NCBI RefSeq assembly: GCF_030409835.1
Contig: NZ_JAUFQO010000004.1
Location: 558,001-622,000, forward strand
DNA from: Lutimonas halocynthiae
GTDB taxonomy: Bacteria > Bacteroidota > Bacteroidia > Flavobacteriales > Flavobacteriaceae
DNA: 64,000 nucleotides
Direction: 5' to 3'
In this document: piece after piece, positions 26,328 through 35,400 of the stretch
Layout of the letters: each line of letters starts with the position of its first letter
Position numbering within the stretch: position 1 is the first letter of the stretch
Position numbers and translations under genes: made by a program
The notes under the pieces: generated by a model
Database searches by the model: none
The model's input: the letters and a program-made list of their open reading frames with translations, nothing else
What the model was told of the DNA's origin: nothing

Positions 26328-27773
26328 ATGAAGTCAATTACCCGTTTTACAAAAAATATCCGCGGCAAAACGTGTTTGAATTGCGAAAATGATATTTCGG
26401 AAGATGATAATTTTTGCCCGAATTGTGGTCAGGTTAACGATCTTAAAAAGGTGAGTTTGAAGCAATATCTTTCGGCTTATTTTGATGATTTTCTTTCTTT
26501 TGACAGCAGATTTCTCAATACAATTGTTGGCCTGGTTTTTAAACCTGGATACGTGACCAAGAATTATGTGGAGGGAAAGAGAATGCGGTATATGAATCCT
26601 TTCAGATTATATATTCAAATTACTATTTTGTTTTTCCTTGTTATTGGAATCTTTTCAACGATAGATAATTTTAAGACTATTGATGAACAATCGTATCAAC
26701 TGATCCCTGAAATAAACCTCGATCAGGGAAAGGAACAAATGGATAATATTAAATCCGAAACATTAGATGAATTGAGAAAAAATGATGTGGTTCTTGATTC
26801 ATCTACCCTGAGTCTTATTGATAATAGTATTAATACTATTTCCAATAACAAAGATTCAATTCAGAACGAATACAATAATCGATTAACGCTTCAAACTACA
26901 ATGTTGTTCAATTTCATAGATTCGATTGCGGCAGATAGTTTAACATTAGAGAAGTTCAAGGATAAACGTATTCCGATTTCTGAGAAAGATTCTGCTATGA
27001 ATCAGCTGTTTGAACTTATTGGAGAAAAGGCGGAGAAACTGACTGATCTTGATCAAAATTTCAAGCTTAACAGTGCCTTCTCCGCATCAATGTTATGGCA
27101 AGAAATCTCGGTCAAAGGAAATATAGAAAGACAAGGTGTCAAACATTTAGACAGTATTTTTAATGCCAATAAAATAGATTATGAAATCCCACTAGCAATG
27201 ATTTATCGTTCAAAAGAAAATGAAAGTGGGTTCAATATTATAAAGACATTCATAGATTATCAAAATGACTATCCTACTGGAAAAACCTCAGAGGCTCTTA
27301 AGAAACTTGGTTTTGAACCATCTTACTGGAATGGGTTTCTTTTTAACAAATCCAAAGAATGGGCTGACGCCTTCGATGATGAAGGTTATTGGAAGCAAAT
27401 AATTGAACGAGTGCTTTCAAGAATCTCCGTTGCCTTATTCTTTTTGTTGCCTATTTTTACATTAATCGTATCGCTGCTCTACATTCGTCGGAAATTTAAT
27501 TACACTGAAAACCTGGTCTTTGTTTTTCATATTCAAACCGTTTTCTTTTTATTGTTGCTGATCTTTTTAATAGTCGACCGAATTGTTGACTCAGATATTG
27601 GAATCTTAATCTTCCTTCTTACATTTATGATTTACTTGTATAAAGCAATGCAGAATTTTTATGGGCAAGGCTGGTTCAAAACACTGATCAAATATATATT
27701 ACTCAACGTAGCATTTTTGTTTTTGGCCCTTTTAGGAGGAGTCATTATTTCATTCCTCGCTTTTTTGATCTAA
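26328..27773 (+). CDS. DUF3667 family membrane protein with N-terminal zinc ribbon
   Basis: The 481-residue protein has a zinc ribbon CLNCENDISEDDNFCPNCG (residues 17-35). A conserved amphipathic segment FLSFDSRFLNTIVGLVFKPG and EGKRMRYMNPFRLY-type sequence follow, then a first membrane helix (about 93-108). A long, largely helical soluble loop (110-370) precedes four C-terminal helices. DUF3667 proteins are common in Bacteroidota and have no assigned function. Its 3' end overlaps the convergent NRDE gene by 24 nt. Confidence 0.85.
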   Translation: MKSITRFTKNIRGKTCLNCENDISEDDNFCPNCGQVNDLKKVSLKQYLSAYFDDFLSFDSRFLNTIVGLVFKPGYVTKNYVEGKRMRYMNPFRLYIQITILFFLVIGIFSTIDNFKTIDEQSYQLIPEINLDQGKEQMDNIKSETLDELRKNDVVLDSSTLSLIDNSINTISNNKDSIQNEYNNRLTLQTTMLFNFIDSIAADSLTLEKFKDKRIPISEKDSAMNQLFELIGEKAEKLTDLDQNFKLNSAFSASMLWQEISVKGNIERQGVKHLDSIFNANKIDYEIPLAMIYRSKENESGFNIIKTFIDYQNDYPTGKTSEALKKLGFEPSYWNGFLFNKSKEWADAFDDEGYWKQIIERVLSRISVALFFLLPIFTLIVSLLYIRRKFNYTENLVFVFHIQTVFFLLLLIFLIVDRIVDSDIGILIFLLTFMIYLYKAMQNFYGQGWFKTLIKYILLNVAFLFLALLGGVIISFLAFLI

Positions 27774-28448
27774 TCCGTAAGGGAAATAATTCATTTCGCA
27801 GTTCATTTCTTTTAATAACACCTGAGTTATACTAACAGTACCCACTTTTTCTCGTCTCATAAACACGTCAACTTCAGGATCTCCTATGCCTGCGTTTCGA
27901 TGAAATTCCAAAATTGATACTGGTTTAACTTCATTTTCTGCAAGCCAATCTAAAAACCAGTCTTCCCTCATTACTTTCATTTCATCCGTGTATAAAGTAG
28001 AAGATGACCATATACTGGGTTTCCAATCCAATTCTTTAAAAAATCTATTGTTTCCATCCCAGACAAACTCATATAACCTTTGCTCATCTGACCAAGTTAC
28101 GGCTGTAATTGTGAAGGGCTCTATATTCAAAAGATCGATTTCATGACAGGCAGTTTCTAAATCAATTGAAGCCAAGAGCTCCTTTACGATCAGGCCCCTG
28201 CTTTTTGCATAGAAATTTTGCTGCTCATGATTTTTAAATCCACCATTTAATAAACAGATCAACCTGTTATTGCGACTTGTTCCGATCCAAGTACCGCCTC
28301 CTTTACCATCTTTTGGATAGTGTAAAGAAACACCATCTTCAATATAGCTCTGAGGAGCCAATGCCTTTTCTCGCTGATAACCAACATCCCTGCTTGAGGT
28401 TAAAACAAATCCATTTTCGTTTAATGGTAAAAATGTAACTGTGCACAT
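27750..28448 (-). CDS. NRDE (TANGO2-like) family protein
   Basis: The 232-residue protein begins MCTVTFLPLNENGFVLTSSRD, the N-terminal Cys and 'SRDE' context that define the NRDE/TANGO2 family. GGGTWIGTSRNNRLICLLNGG follows. The initiator Met would be removed to expose Cys2, as in N-terminal-nucleophile hydrolases, but no substrate is established; TANGO2 homologues have been linked to haem or lipid handling. It is convergent with the DUF3667 gene (24-nt overlap of 3' ends) and divergent from pruA. Confidence 0.87.
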   Translation of the reverse strand: MCTVTFLPLNENGFVLTSSRDVGYQREKALAPQSYIEDGVSLHYPKDGKGGGTWIGTSRNNRLICLLNGGFKNHEQQNFYAKSRGLIVKELLASIDLETACHEIDLLNIEPFTITAVTWSDEQRLYEFVWDGNNRFFKELDWKPSIWSSSTLYTDEMKVMREDWFLDWLAENEVKPVSILEFHRNAGIGDPEVDVFMRREKVGTVSITQVLLKEMNCEMNYFPYGLDQKSEE

Positions 28449-28537
28449 AAAAAATGTGAATATAAAAATTTAACGAATCATTAACGACAAAGTTAACATT
28501 TCGCACCTAGTTAAGTCTTAAAATCTTACATATTTCG

Positions 28538-28545
28538 TACCTTTG
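28538..28545 (+). promoter_or_regulatory. -7 element for pruA
   Basis: TACCTTTG matches TAnnTTTG. Transcription would start near 28551, about 38 nt before the pruA ATG. There is no obvious -33 TTG. Confidence 0.45.
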
Positions 28546-28588
28546 CACTCACTAAAAAAAGAATTATTCCAATCTAAAATATTATCAT

Positions 28589-30217
28589 ATGTCAAACGGA
28601 TTTTTCAAGGTGCCAAAAGCGATAAACGAGCCAGTAAACGCTTATGCTCCAGGCACTCAAGAACACACAGATTTAATTGCAACGTATAACAAAATGTTCA
28701 ACGAACAGGTAGACATTCCATTTTATATTGGAGGTAAAGAATACCGAACGGGAAATACTGTTGAAATTAATCCTCCACATGACCACAAGCATAGTGTAGG
28801 AAAGTATCATACTGCAGATAAAGAGCATATTGAATTAGCCGTTGTAAAAGCTGCTGAAGCAAGAGAGCAATGGGCTAATACAAGCTGGGAACACCGAGCT
28901 GCCATTTTCTTAAAAGCAGCTGAGCTTTTGGCCGGGCCATTCAGATACAGAATGAATGCAGCAACGATGATCGCTCAATCAAAAAATGTGATGCAAGCAG
29001 AGATTGACGCTGCCTGTGAGTTAATTGATTTTCTGCGCTTTAACGTAGAATTTATGACTCAAATCTACAGTAACCAGCCTGAATCTTCACCTGGTATATG
29101 GAATAGAATGCAATACAGACCTTTAGAGGGCTTTGTCTATGCGATCACACCTTTTAACTTTACAGCTATTGCTGGTAATTTACCTGCAGCTCCTGCCATG
29201 ATGGGAAATGTTGTGATATGGAAACCAGCAAGATCTCAAGTATATTCTGCTCATGTCATTATGGAATTGTTTAAAGAAGCTGGTTTACCTGATGGTGTTA
29301 TCAATATGGTTACCGGAAATTCAGGAACAATTACAGATGTATTATTGAATAATAAAGATTTTTCAGGCGTTCACTTTACCGGATCTACTCCAGTTTTCGA
29401 TAACTTCTGGGAAACCATTGGAAAAAACGTGAAATTTTATCGTTCTTACCCAAGAATAGTTGGAGAAACAGGTGGGAAAGATTTTATATGGGCACATCCA
29501 TCGGCTAATGCTCCTGAAGTAGCTACGGCTATTTCAAGAGGTGCCTTTGAATACCAAGGTCAAAAATGTTCGGCTGCTTCAAGAGCTTATTTACCAAAAA
29601 GTTTATGGGCTGACATTAAAGAACAAGTGATTAAGGATGTGAATTCATTCAAAATTGGAACACCTGGTGATTCTTCAAACTTTATCAATGCAGTTATTGA
29701 TAACCGCGCTTTCAAAAAGCTTTCAGGATATCTTGATCAAGCTAAAAAAGACAGTGATGCCGAAATCATTGTTGGTGGTGGATATGATGATTCTGTAGGT
29801 TATTTTATTGAGCCTACGGTAATCCTTACCAGTAATCCTAAATACGAAACAATGTGTACCGAATTGTTCGGCCCTATCATAACAATTTATGTTTATGAAG
29901 ACGATCAATGGGAAGATGTACTTGATTTGGTAGATCAAACTGGTGAATATGCCTTAACAGGAGCTATTTTTAGTCAAGACAGGTATGTTATAGATTTGGC
30001 TACAAGAAAATTAGAAAATGCAGCCGGAAACTTCTATATTAATGACAAACCAACCGGAGCTGTTGTAGGACAACAACCATTTGGTGGAGCAAGAGGTTCG
30101 GGCACAAATGACAAGGCCGGATCAGTATGGAATCTATTGAGATGGGTATCAAACAGAACTCTTAAAGAGACTTTTGTACCACCCACAAATTACAGGTATC
30201 CGTTTTTAGGAGAGTAA
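28589..30217 (+). CDS. pruA: L-glutamate gamma-semialdehyde (1-pyrroline-5-carboxylate) dehydrogenase
   Basis: The 542-residue aldehyde dehydrogenase matches the ~540-residue Bacteroidota and eukaryotic P5CDH type rather than fused PutA. Landmarks are YAITPFNFTAIAGNLPAAP, HFTGSTPVFDNFWETIG, the catalytic Glu in RIVGETGGKDFIWAHP, and the nucleophile Cys in FEYQGQKCSAASRAYLP. It oxidises the proline and arginine breakdown intermediate to glutamate with NAD+. No proline dehydrogenase gene is adjacent. It is monocistronic, with its own promoter and a strong terminator. Confidence 0.94.
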   Translation: MSNGFFKVPKAINEPVNAYAPGTQEHTDLIATYNKMFNEQVDIPFYIGGKEYRTGNTVEINPPHDHKHSVGKYHTADKEHIELAVVKAAEAREQWANTSWEHRAAIFLKAAELLAGPFRYRMNAATMIAQSKNVMQAEIDAACELIDFLRFNVEFMTQIYSNQPESSPGIWNRMQYRPLEGFVYAITPFNFTAIAGNLPAAPAMMGNVVIWKPARSQVYSAHVIMELFKEAGLPDGVINMVTGNSGTITDVLLNNKDFSGVHFTGSTPVFDNFWETIGKNVKFYRSYPRIVGETGGKDFIWAHPSANAPEVATAISRGAFEYQGQKCSAASRAYLPKSLWADIKEQVIKDVNSFKIGTPGDSSNFINAVIDNRAFKKLSGYLDQAKKDSDAEIIVGGGYDDSVGYFIEPTVILTSNPKYETMCTELFGPIITIYVYEDDQWEDVLDLVDQTGEYALTGAIFSQDRYVIDLATRKLENAAGNFYINDKPTGAVVGQQPFGGARGSGTNDKAGSVWNLLRWVSNRTLKETFVPPTNYRYPFLGE

Positions 30218-30238
30218 TTGATATTATTCAAATATTTT

Positions 30239-30270
30239 AAAACCCGGAATCATTGATTTCGGGTTTTTTT
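30239..30270 (+). terminator. Terminator after pruA
   Basis: AAAACCCG...CGGGTTTT arms form a hairpin (about 11 pairs with one mismatch) followed by a T7 run ending at 30270. The A-run at the left arm lets it also serve the opposite-strand gene that ends at 30269. Confidence 0.75.
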
Positions 30271-30448
30271 ATACCCCTTGCATTTTATCTGCATCTGGTA
30301 ATAGGCCTATCAATTTTTCAGGATTATGAATAAGTACGGGCATGTGTTGCGCACAGATATAAAAACTTGAATCTTTGTAATGGAACTCCGTGACAGGAGC
30401 CTCATTTTGAGTCTTTTGACAAACCAGGCATTCGTTTTGATTGTTCAT
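30269..30448 (-). CDS. Small Cys-rich (zinc-ribbon-like) protein
   Basis: The 59-residue protein, started at the ATG at 30448 (the frame opens from a TTG 21 nt further upstream), has CLVCQ near the N-terminus and YICAQHMPVLIHNPEKLIG in the centre. The pattern C-x2-C ... C-x2-H could bind one zinc ion. I do not recognise a named family. The conserved-looking C-x-x-H followed by a leucine- and proline-rich stretch, and its separate position between pruA and kynU, suggest a real gene rather than a shadow. Function is unknown. Confidence 0.55.
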   Translation of the reverse strand: MNNQNECLVCQKTQNEAPVTEFHYKDSSFYICAQHMPVLIHNPEKLIGLLPDADKMQGV

Positions 30449-30544
30449 AATGATATTATTTTGGTTCAAAAGTAATTCAGATACTTAAGTTAAATCATGA
30501 CTTTGATTAGCTTATTCCCCAAAAGATTCTTGTAACCTTTCAGT

Positions 30545-31813
30545 TTATACCCCTAATGCCTCCTTCAATATTTGAACAAAGTTAAAAACGTCACTAAAAT
30601 TATTATATAAAGGTGCTGGGGCAATTCTGATCACGTCTGGCTCTCGCCAATCAGCAATAACTCCTTTCTCACTTATTATTTTGAATAATGACTTATCACT
30701 TTTCAAAACCCTAATAGACAATTGGGCACCTCTTGAGGTGGCATTTTTAGGGCTAACAATTTGAATCCTGTTTGTATCAAGTGATTCAATCAGGTATTCA
30801 AGATAAGCCGTGAGCAGCCTTGATTTCTTAATCAGAGCCTTCATTCCAACCTCGTCAAAAATCTCAAGAGAAGCCTTCAAGGCCGCCATTGAAAGAACAG
30901 TCTCATTACTCATCTGCCAGCCTTCAGCACTTGGGATTGGCACAAATGTATCATCCATCAAGAATCGGGTTGCTTTATCATGACCCCACCATCCCGCAAA
31001 ACGCTTCAGGTCTTTTCGTTTCAAATGCCTTTCATGAACAAAACAGCCAGCGATACCTCCGGGCCCGGAATTCATATATTTATACGTGCACCACACTGCG
31101 AAATCTACACCCCAATCATGCAAATTCAATTCGAGATTTCCTGCTCCATGAGCCAGATCAAACCCCACAAGACAGCCCATATCATGGCCTGCTTTAGTAA
31201 TCTTTTCAATCTCAAAAGCCTGACCCGTATAATAATTTAATCCCCCAATCATGATCAAGGCAATCTCTTGACCTTTATTTGAAATCAGATCGAGTATATC
31301 TTCTGTTCTAATCAGATCTTCACCATCCCGAGGTTCAATTTCCAAAAGCGCTTCTTCGGGGTCGAAACCATGGAACTCAATTTGTGATTTTACCGCATAT
31401 TGATCTGAAGGAAATGCATTTTTTTCTATGATCACTTTAAATCGTGTATCAGTCGGATTATAAAATGAAACCATCATAAAATGAAGGTTCACCGTTAGAC
31501 TATTCATTGCCACTACTTCATCTTTCTGTGCCCCAACAATTTTAGCCATTTTCGCACCGAGATCTTCATGATAGGTCGCAAAAGGATTGTCACCTTCAAA
31601 ATGCCCTTTAACGCCAAGGTCTCGCCAGTCATCCAGAACTGCTAAAATATGAGACTTCGCTGATTTAGGCTGCAGCCCCAAGGAATTGCCACAAAGGTAT
31701 ATGGCTTCTTTCCCGTTGCTGTGTTTAGGAAAATAAAAATCATTTCTGTATTGCCTTAAAGGATCTACTTGATCCATTTCTTCTGCAAATTCTCTAGTTG
31801 GTTTATATTCCAT
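30545..31813 (-). CDS. kynU: Kynureninase
   Basis: The 422-residue PLP enzyme of aminotransferase fold class V cleaves kynurenine to anthranilate and alanine, or 3-hydroxykynurenine to 3-hydroxyanthranilate. Visible landmarks are YLCGNSLGLQPKSA, MNSLTVNLHFMMVSFY, FDLAHGAGNLELNLHDWGVD, and the PLP lysine K245 in CTYKYMNSGPGGIAG. It is the last gene of a three-gene minus-strand operon, 24 nt after the cyclase-family gene. Length matches the family. Confidence 0.95.
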   Translation of the reverse strand: MEYKPTREFAEEMDQVDPLRQYRNDFYFPKHSNGKEAIYLCGNSLGLQPKSAKSHILAVLDDWRDLGVKGHFEGDNPFATYHEDLGAKMAKIVGAQKDEVVAMNSLTVNLHFMMVSFYNPTDTRFKVIIEKNAFPSDQYAVKSQIEFHGFDPEEALLEIEPRDGEDLIRTEDILDLISNKGQEIALIMIGGLNYYTGQAFEIEKITKAGHDMGCLVGFDLAHGAGNLELNLHDWGVDFAVWCTYKYMNSGPGGIAGCFVHERHLKRKDLKRFAGWWGHDKATRFLMDDTFVPIPSAEGWQMSNETVLSMAALKASLEIFDEVGMKALIKKSRLLTAYLEYLIESLDTNRIQIVSPKNATSRGAQLSIRVLKSDKSLFKIISEKGVIADWREPDVIRIAPAPLYNNFSDVFNFVQILKEALGV

Positions 31814-31837
31814 AGGGTAAATAATAGTAAAGCTAAT

Positions 31838-32653
31838 TTATTTAATTAATGGGTAAAGTAAGGGGCGACTCGGTGAGGCATCCGATTCAAATGGTGCTAT
31901 TTGTAAATTTAATAAATACGAACCATCTTTAATTTTTTCATTTACATAAATCATTTCGGTAATGGTCTTTTGCATTTCCTGCTTCGCATCTAACTCATGA
32001 CTGCCTTCTTCCAAATTCCAAAAAACATGATGTGCATTTAAGTTTCCATCGTCAAATAACCGATCAACAGAAGGGAGATCTATTAATAAATGTTCTACTC
32101 CCTTTTCGACAATAAACTTCATGGCTTCAAGAGAAAAAAAAGGAGGCTCATGATCCATGTAATTTCTCGCTTTTTTTGAATCATCGTTCGGAAGGGTTCT
32201 TATGACCAATGCCTTCATAAAATCCTCTGGCACAGACAACAAAGCTTTTTGCAAAACCCGCTTACTAATAAAAAAATCTTCTTTATTTTTTTCCGGTTTA
32301 TAATGATCTGCCGAACCAATCGCTCTTTCAGGAACCACACTTATCAAAGTAGCCGGAATGATAGAATCTTTCAGTTGTTCTCGAATACTATACCTTTTAT
32401 GAGTAATATGACCGAGGCATTCAGTATGTGTGCCGTTACAATGCGGAGTTATGATTAATTGTTCGAAATTGCATCCCCCGCCTCTTCGGGTATCGCCAAT
32501 AAAATCGTCTGTTTCATAGGCTTTGGAACTCGCCTTCTCTACTCCGTAGGTATTTGGCTGATCTCCATTAAAATATAGCGGTATGGAGATATCTAAAACC
32601 CTACTAGTATCAAAAACAAATTCTTGCTTATCTAAAATCGTACGTAGTATCAT
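31838..32653 (-). CDS. Cyclase-family protein, probable kynurenine formamidase
   Basis: The 271-residue protein belongs to the metal-dependent cyclase/KynB superfamily. Its metal motif is HCNGTHTECLGH (H71, H76, E78, H82). This resembles the KynB signature HxGTHxDxPxH but with Glu for Asp and Gly for Pro. It is somewhat longer than classical KynB (~205-220 residues), with an insertion around KPEKNKEDFFISKRVL. Placement between tryptophan dioxygenase (12 nt) and kynureninase (24 nt) strongly suggests hydrolysis of N-formylkynurenine. Substrate is inferred from context. Confidence 0.8.
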   Translation of the reverse strand: MILRTILDKQEFVFDTSRVLDISIPLYFNGDQPNTYGVEKASSKAYETDDFIGDTRRGGGCNFEQLIITPHCNGTHTECLGHITHKRYSIREQLKDSIIPATLISVVPERAIGSADHYKPEKNKEDFFISKRVLQKALLSVPEDFMKALVIRTLPNDDSKKARNYMDHEPPFFSLEAMKFIVEKGVEHLLIDLPSVDRLFDDGNLNAHHVFWNLEEGSHELDAKQEMQKTITEMIYVNEKIKDGSYLLNLQIAPFESDASPSRPLLYPLIK

Positions 32654-32665
32654 TATCCTAAACTA

Positions 32666-33763
32666 TTAATGTTTTTTTGAAAAACTAAAGTTCAATTTCT
32701 CCTTCAATTCGATTGGTAACTCTGGTAAAAATGACCGTGGAATTAATAGCGTTGATATATTGTGAAGATCGTAAAAGACCCTGTGCTGTTCTGCAGTCTT
32801 TTTTAAATAATCATAACCCGATGAACCTCCCGTACCAATTTTCTGACCCAAGGTTCTTAGCACCATTTGCGCATGCCTGTTCCGCCAGGTGGTTAAGAGT
32901 TCATCCATATCTATCAACTTTTGCAAAAACATAAAAGGCTGTCTCAACAATGGCTCGTCTCTGTATAAATTGATCAAAAGCGCACTAATTGTTGCCTTAT
33001 AAGACAATTTCAACTCACCATTTTCTAATTTCTGATTATGGATACCAACATCAAAAATCGATTTAAAATAAGTATCAGTCTCTGCCAGCATATTAATTCT
33101 AAACTGTTTTTCCTGCTCAGAAATATAATCCGCCTTATTGATGTCATCTTCTTCTCTATCATGCATCAAATTCACAGACTTTTGATACTCCTCAAGAAAG
33201 TCAAACTTTTCAAATTGTAAAAAAGGTGTTCTTTCAAGCCATTTTTCTACCAGATCAAACATAGAGTCTCCAGCCTCTAAACCGTCCAGAATTTTTTGTT
33301 CTTCATCTGAAAAAACCCCTGAGTAAGAACACTGTGTGTAAGATATCCTCCTTTCTCTTTTCAATCCAAGGGATACTTCTAATTGTCTGAATTGAAAACT
33401 TTGAAACCCTGATGCCGGTAACAAATAATTTCTAAAATCTAAGAAATCAAGAGGCGTTATGGTTTCAATAATATCAATTTGATCAACAAGAATCTTCTGA
33501 ATTTTAACTATTCTGTCAAGCCTCGAAATAGCAATTCCTATATCCGATTCTTCCACACTTCCTTCACTAAAAAGATTCATCACGGAGCCAATATCATGCA
33601 GAATTTCCTTAAACCAAAGTTCATAAACCTGATGCACAATAATGAAAAGCATTTCATCATGAGCTGGTTTTTTAAATTCCACACTTCTTAACTTTTGCGC
33701 ATCTAGTATCTTTTGTAACTGTAAGTATTGATCGTAGTGTATCGATGAAAGTTCTTTATCCAT
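32666..33763 (-). CDS. kynA: Tryptophan 2,3-dioxygenase
   Basis: The 365-residue haem dioxygenase converts L-tryptophan to N-formylkynurenine. It shows the N-terminal substrate region IHYDQYLQLQKILDAQ and MLFIIVHQVYELWFKEIL. The C-terminal haem site is WRNRHAQMVLRTLGQKIGTG, with H297 the axial haem ligand. It is longer than the ~280-residue proteobacterial enzyme and closer to the animal and Bacteroidota type. It is the first gene of the kynA - formamidase - kynU operon. Confidence 0.95.
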   Translation of the reverse strand: MDKELSSIHYDQYLQLQKILDAQKLRSVEFKKPAHDEMLFIIVHQVYELWFKEILHDIGSVMNLFSEGSVEESDIGIAISRLDRIVKIQKILVDQIDIIETITPLDFLDFRNYLLPASGFQSFQFRQLEVSLGLKRERRISYTQCSYSGVFSDEEQKILDGLEAGDSMFDLVEKWLERTPFLQFEKFDFLEEYQKSVNLMHDREEDDINKADYISEQEKQFRINMLAETDTYFKSIFDVGIHNQKLENGELKLSYKATISALLINLYRDEPLLRQPFMFLQKLIDMDELLTTWRNRHAQMVLRTLGQKIGTGGSSGYDYLKKTAEQHRVFYDLHNISTLLIPRSFLPELPIELKEKLNFSFSKKH

Positions 33764-33985
33764 AAATTATCGCGAGTAAGATTTTTGAGAATATTTCAAT
33801 AATCAAGCTAATTTAAGGAAGAAAATTAAGGATTAGAAAATTAAGAGTCACTTTATTGGTAAATTTTAAATTTAAAACACTTGCGTAGTCTGGTCTTTTT
33901 TTTATCAAATGCAGCTATTAATCTCTGTTCAACAACTAAATGTTTTGTAATTTGAAAACAATTATTTTAAATTAAAATTCTACTC

Positions 33986-34564
33986 ATGAAAAAGCTGATT
34001 AATTACCTGCTTCAAGGACTGCTATACCTAGCCCCATTGACCATTACTGCTTATATCATCTATGCAGCATTCAATTTTATTGACGGCCTTTCTCAAAAAA
34101 TAATAACAAAGTTTTTTGACGTTCATATCCCTGGCCTAGGCCTACTCTCATTATTGGTATTTCTGGTATTGATAGGCTTTCTCGGAAGGACCATAATAGC
34201 GCAACCTCTGAAAAAAATATTTAGAAAAGTAATTGATTCAGTTCCATTGTTGAATTTTATCTACTCCGCATTTAACGACCTCTTCAGTGCCTTTGTAGGT
34301 AAAGAAAAAAAGTTCAACCAACCCGTACTGGTCCAGGTAAATTTGAATTCAAATCTGGAAAAACTTGGATTTGTAACTGAAGAAAATTTGGATATTATCC
34401 AAGCAGAAGGCAAAGTTGCTGTTTACTTTCCGCATTCATATAATTTTTCAGGGGAACTGTTTATCGTTCCTAGAACCCAGATTAGACATCTTGATGTGAA
34501 TTCAAGTGAAATGATGAAATTCATTGTGTCTGCAGGCCTTACAGGATGGGAAAAACACGCTTAG
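33986..34564 (+). CDS. DUF502 family membrane protein
   Basis: The 192-residue protein has two N-terminal transmembrane helices (about residues 9-28 and 48-68) and a cytoplasmic domain with DSVPLLNFIYSAFNDLFSAFVGKE, the DUF502 hallmark. VYFPHSYNFSGELFIVPR follows near the C-terminus. Function of DUF502 is not established; plant relatives (LCV/COV) affect membrane traffic. Its last four bases overlap the convergent rsmG stop. Confidence 0.88.
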   Translation: MKKLINYLLQGLLYLAPLTITAYIIYAAFNFIDGLSQKIITKFFDVHIPGLGLLSLLVFLVLIGFLGRTIIAQPLKKIFRKVIDSVPLLNFIYSAFNDLFSAFVGKEKKFNQPVLVQVNLNSNLEKLGFVTEENLDIIQAEGKVAVYFPHSYNFSGELFIVPRTQIRHLDVNSSEMMKFIVSAGLTGWEKHA

Positions 34565-35190
34565 AGCCTGACTTTTATAGGAATATGAACCACTTTTTTC
34601 GTTTCAAAAAACGGATCTTCAAAATAATTAGGTAGTTCATATAATGTAGCGCGCGGAAAATTCTGTAGCTCTTCAGTGAGGTCTCCTCCCTTTAAATATA
34701 AAATCCCGTTCCTTATCTCATGCTTACTCTTTGTCTTAATTTTCTTTTTTACCCATAAAACGAAGTCATCCATTTTAGTTACTGCCCGGCTAACTACAAA
34801 ATCAAACTCTCCATTCACGTTTTCTGCTCTATCATGAATAGCTTGAACATTTGAAAGACCTAAACTGTCTGCAACAGCTTGTACAACCTTTATTTTTTTT
34901 CCAATAGAATCGACCAATACAAATTGTGTTTCCGGAAACATAATTGCCAAGGGGATTCCCGGAAAACCTCCTCCTGTGCCAACGTCAAGCACTTTTGTTT
35001 TTGGCAAAAAGGCTTGCACTTTCGCTATACCCAATGAATGAAGTACATGCTTTAGATTTAAAGCATCAATATCTTTTCTTGAAATTACATTAATCTGTGC
35101 ATTCCACTCTGCATACAGATCTTCAAGTTTTGAAAATTGTTCCAGTTGCTTATCTGAGAGATTCGGGAAATTGTCGGCGATCAAATTCAT
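34561..35190 (-). CDS. rsmG: 16S rRNA m7G527 methyltransferase RsmG
   Basis: The 209-residue SAM-dependent methyltransferase has the RsmG signatures YAEWNAQINVISRKD, SAM motif I VLDVGTGGGFPGIPLAIMFP and FVLVDSIGKKIKVV, and the later SRAVTKMDDFVLWVK. It methylates guanosine 527 (E. coli numbering) in the 530 loop of 16S rRNA. Loss in other bacteria gives low-level streptomycin resistance. It is monocistronic, with a 4-nt 3' overlap with the DUF502 gene. Confidence 0.95.
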   Translation of the reverse strand: MNLIADNFPNLSDKQLEQFSKLEDLYAEWNAQINVISRKDIDALNLKHVLHSLGIAKVQAFLPKTKVLDVGTGGGFPGIPLAIMFPETQFVLVDSIGKKIKVVQAVADSLGLSNVQAIHDRAENVNGEFDFVVSRAVTKMDDFVLWVKKKIKTKSKHEIRNGILYLKGGDLTEELQNFPRATLYELPNYFEDPFFETKKVVHIPIKVRL

Positions 35191-35308
35191 TCAATTTTTT
35201 AGCAAAAATACAATTATTCTTTCTTCCGCTATTCACTACCTGATTTACCCTATTAAATCATTGGCAAGACTAAGCTTCCATCAGTATATATCTGTTAGCG
35301 AAATGGGA

Positions 35309-35385
35309 TTATTTTAACAAAAAATATTAAAAATCTATCAAAAAACGACTAACTTTGCAAACTGAATTTTGTTATTTTAACAAAA
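35309..35385. promoter_or_regulatory. Desaturase promoter with flanking 14-bp direct repeats and a hairpin
   Basis: TTATTTTAACAAAA occurs at 35309-35322 and again at 35372-35385. Between them lies the -7 element TAACTTTG (35350-35357), with a predicted start near 35363. The second copy is part of a perfect inverted repeat, TTTTGTTA (35367-35374) and TAACAAAA (35378-35385). The layout, one copy near -46 and one in the leader, looks like a two-site operator. No regulator gene is adjacent. Confidence 0.5.
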
Positions 35386-35400
35386 CATAATTGAAATAAT

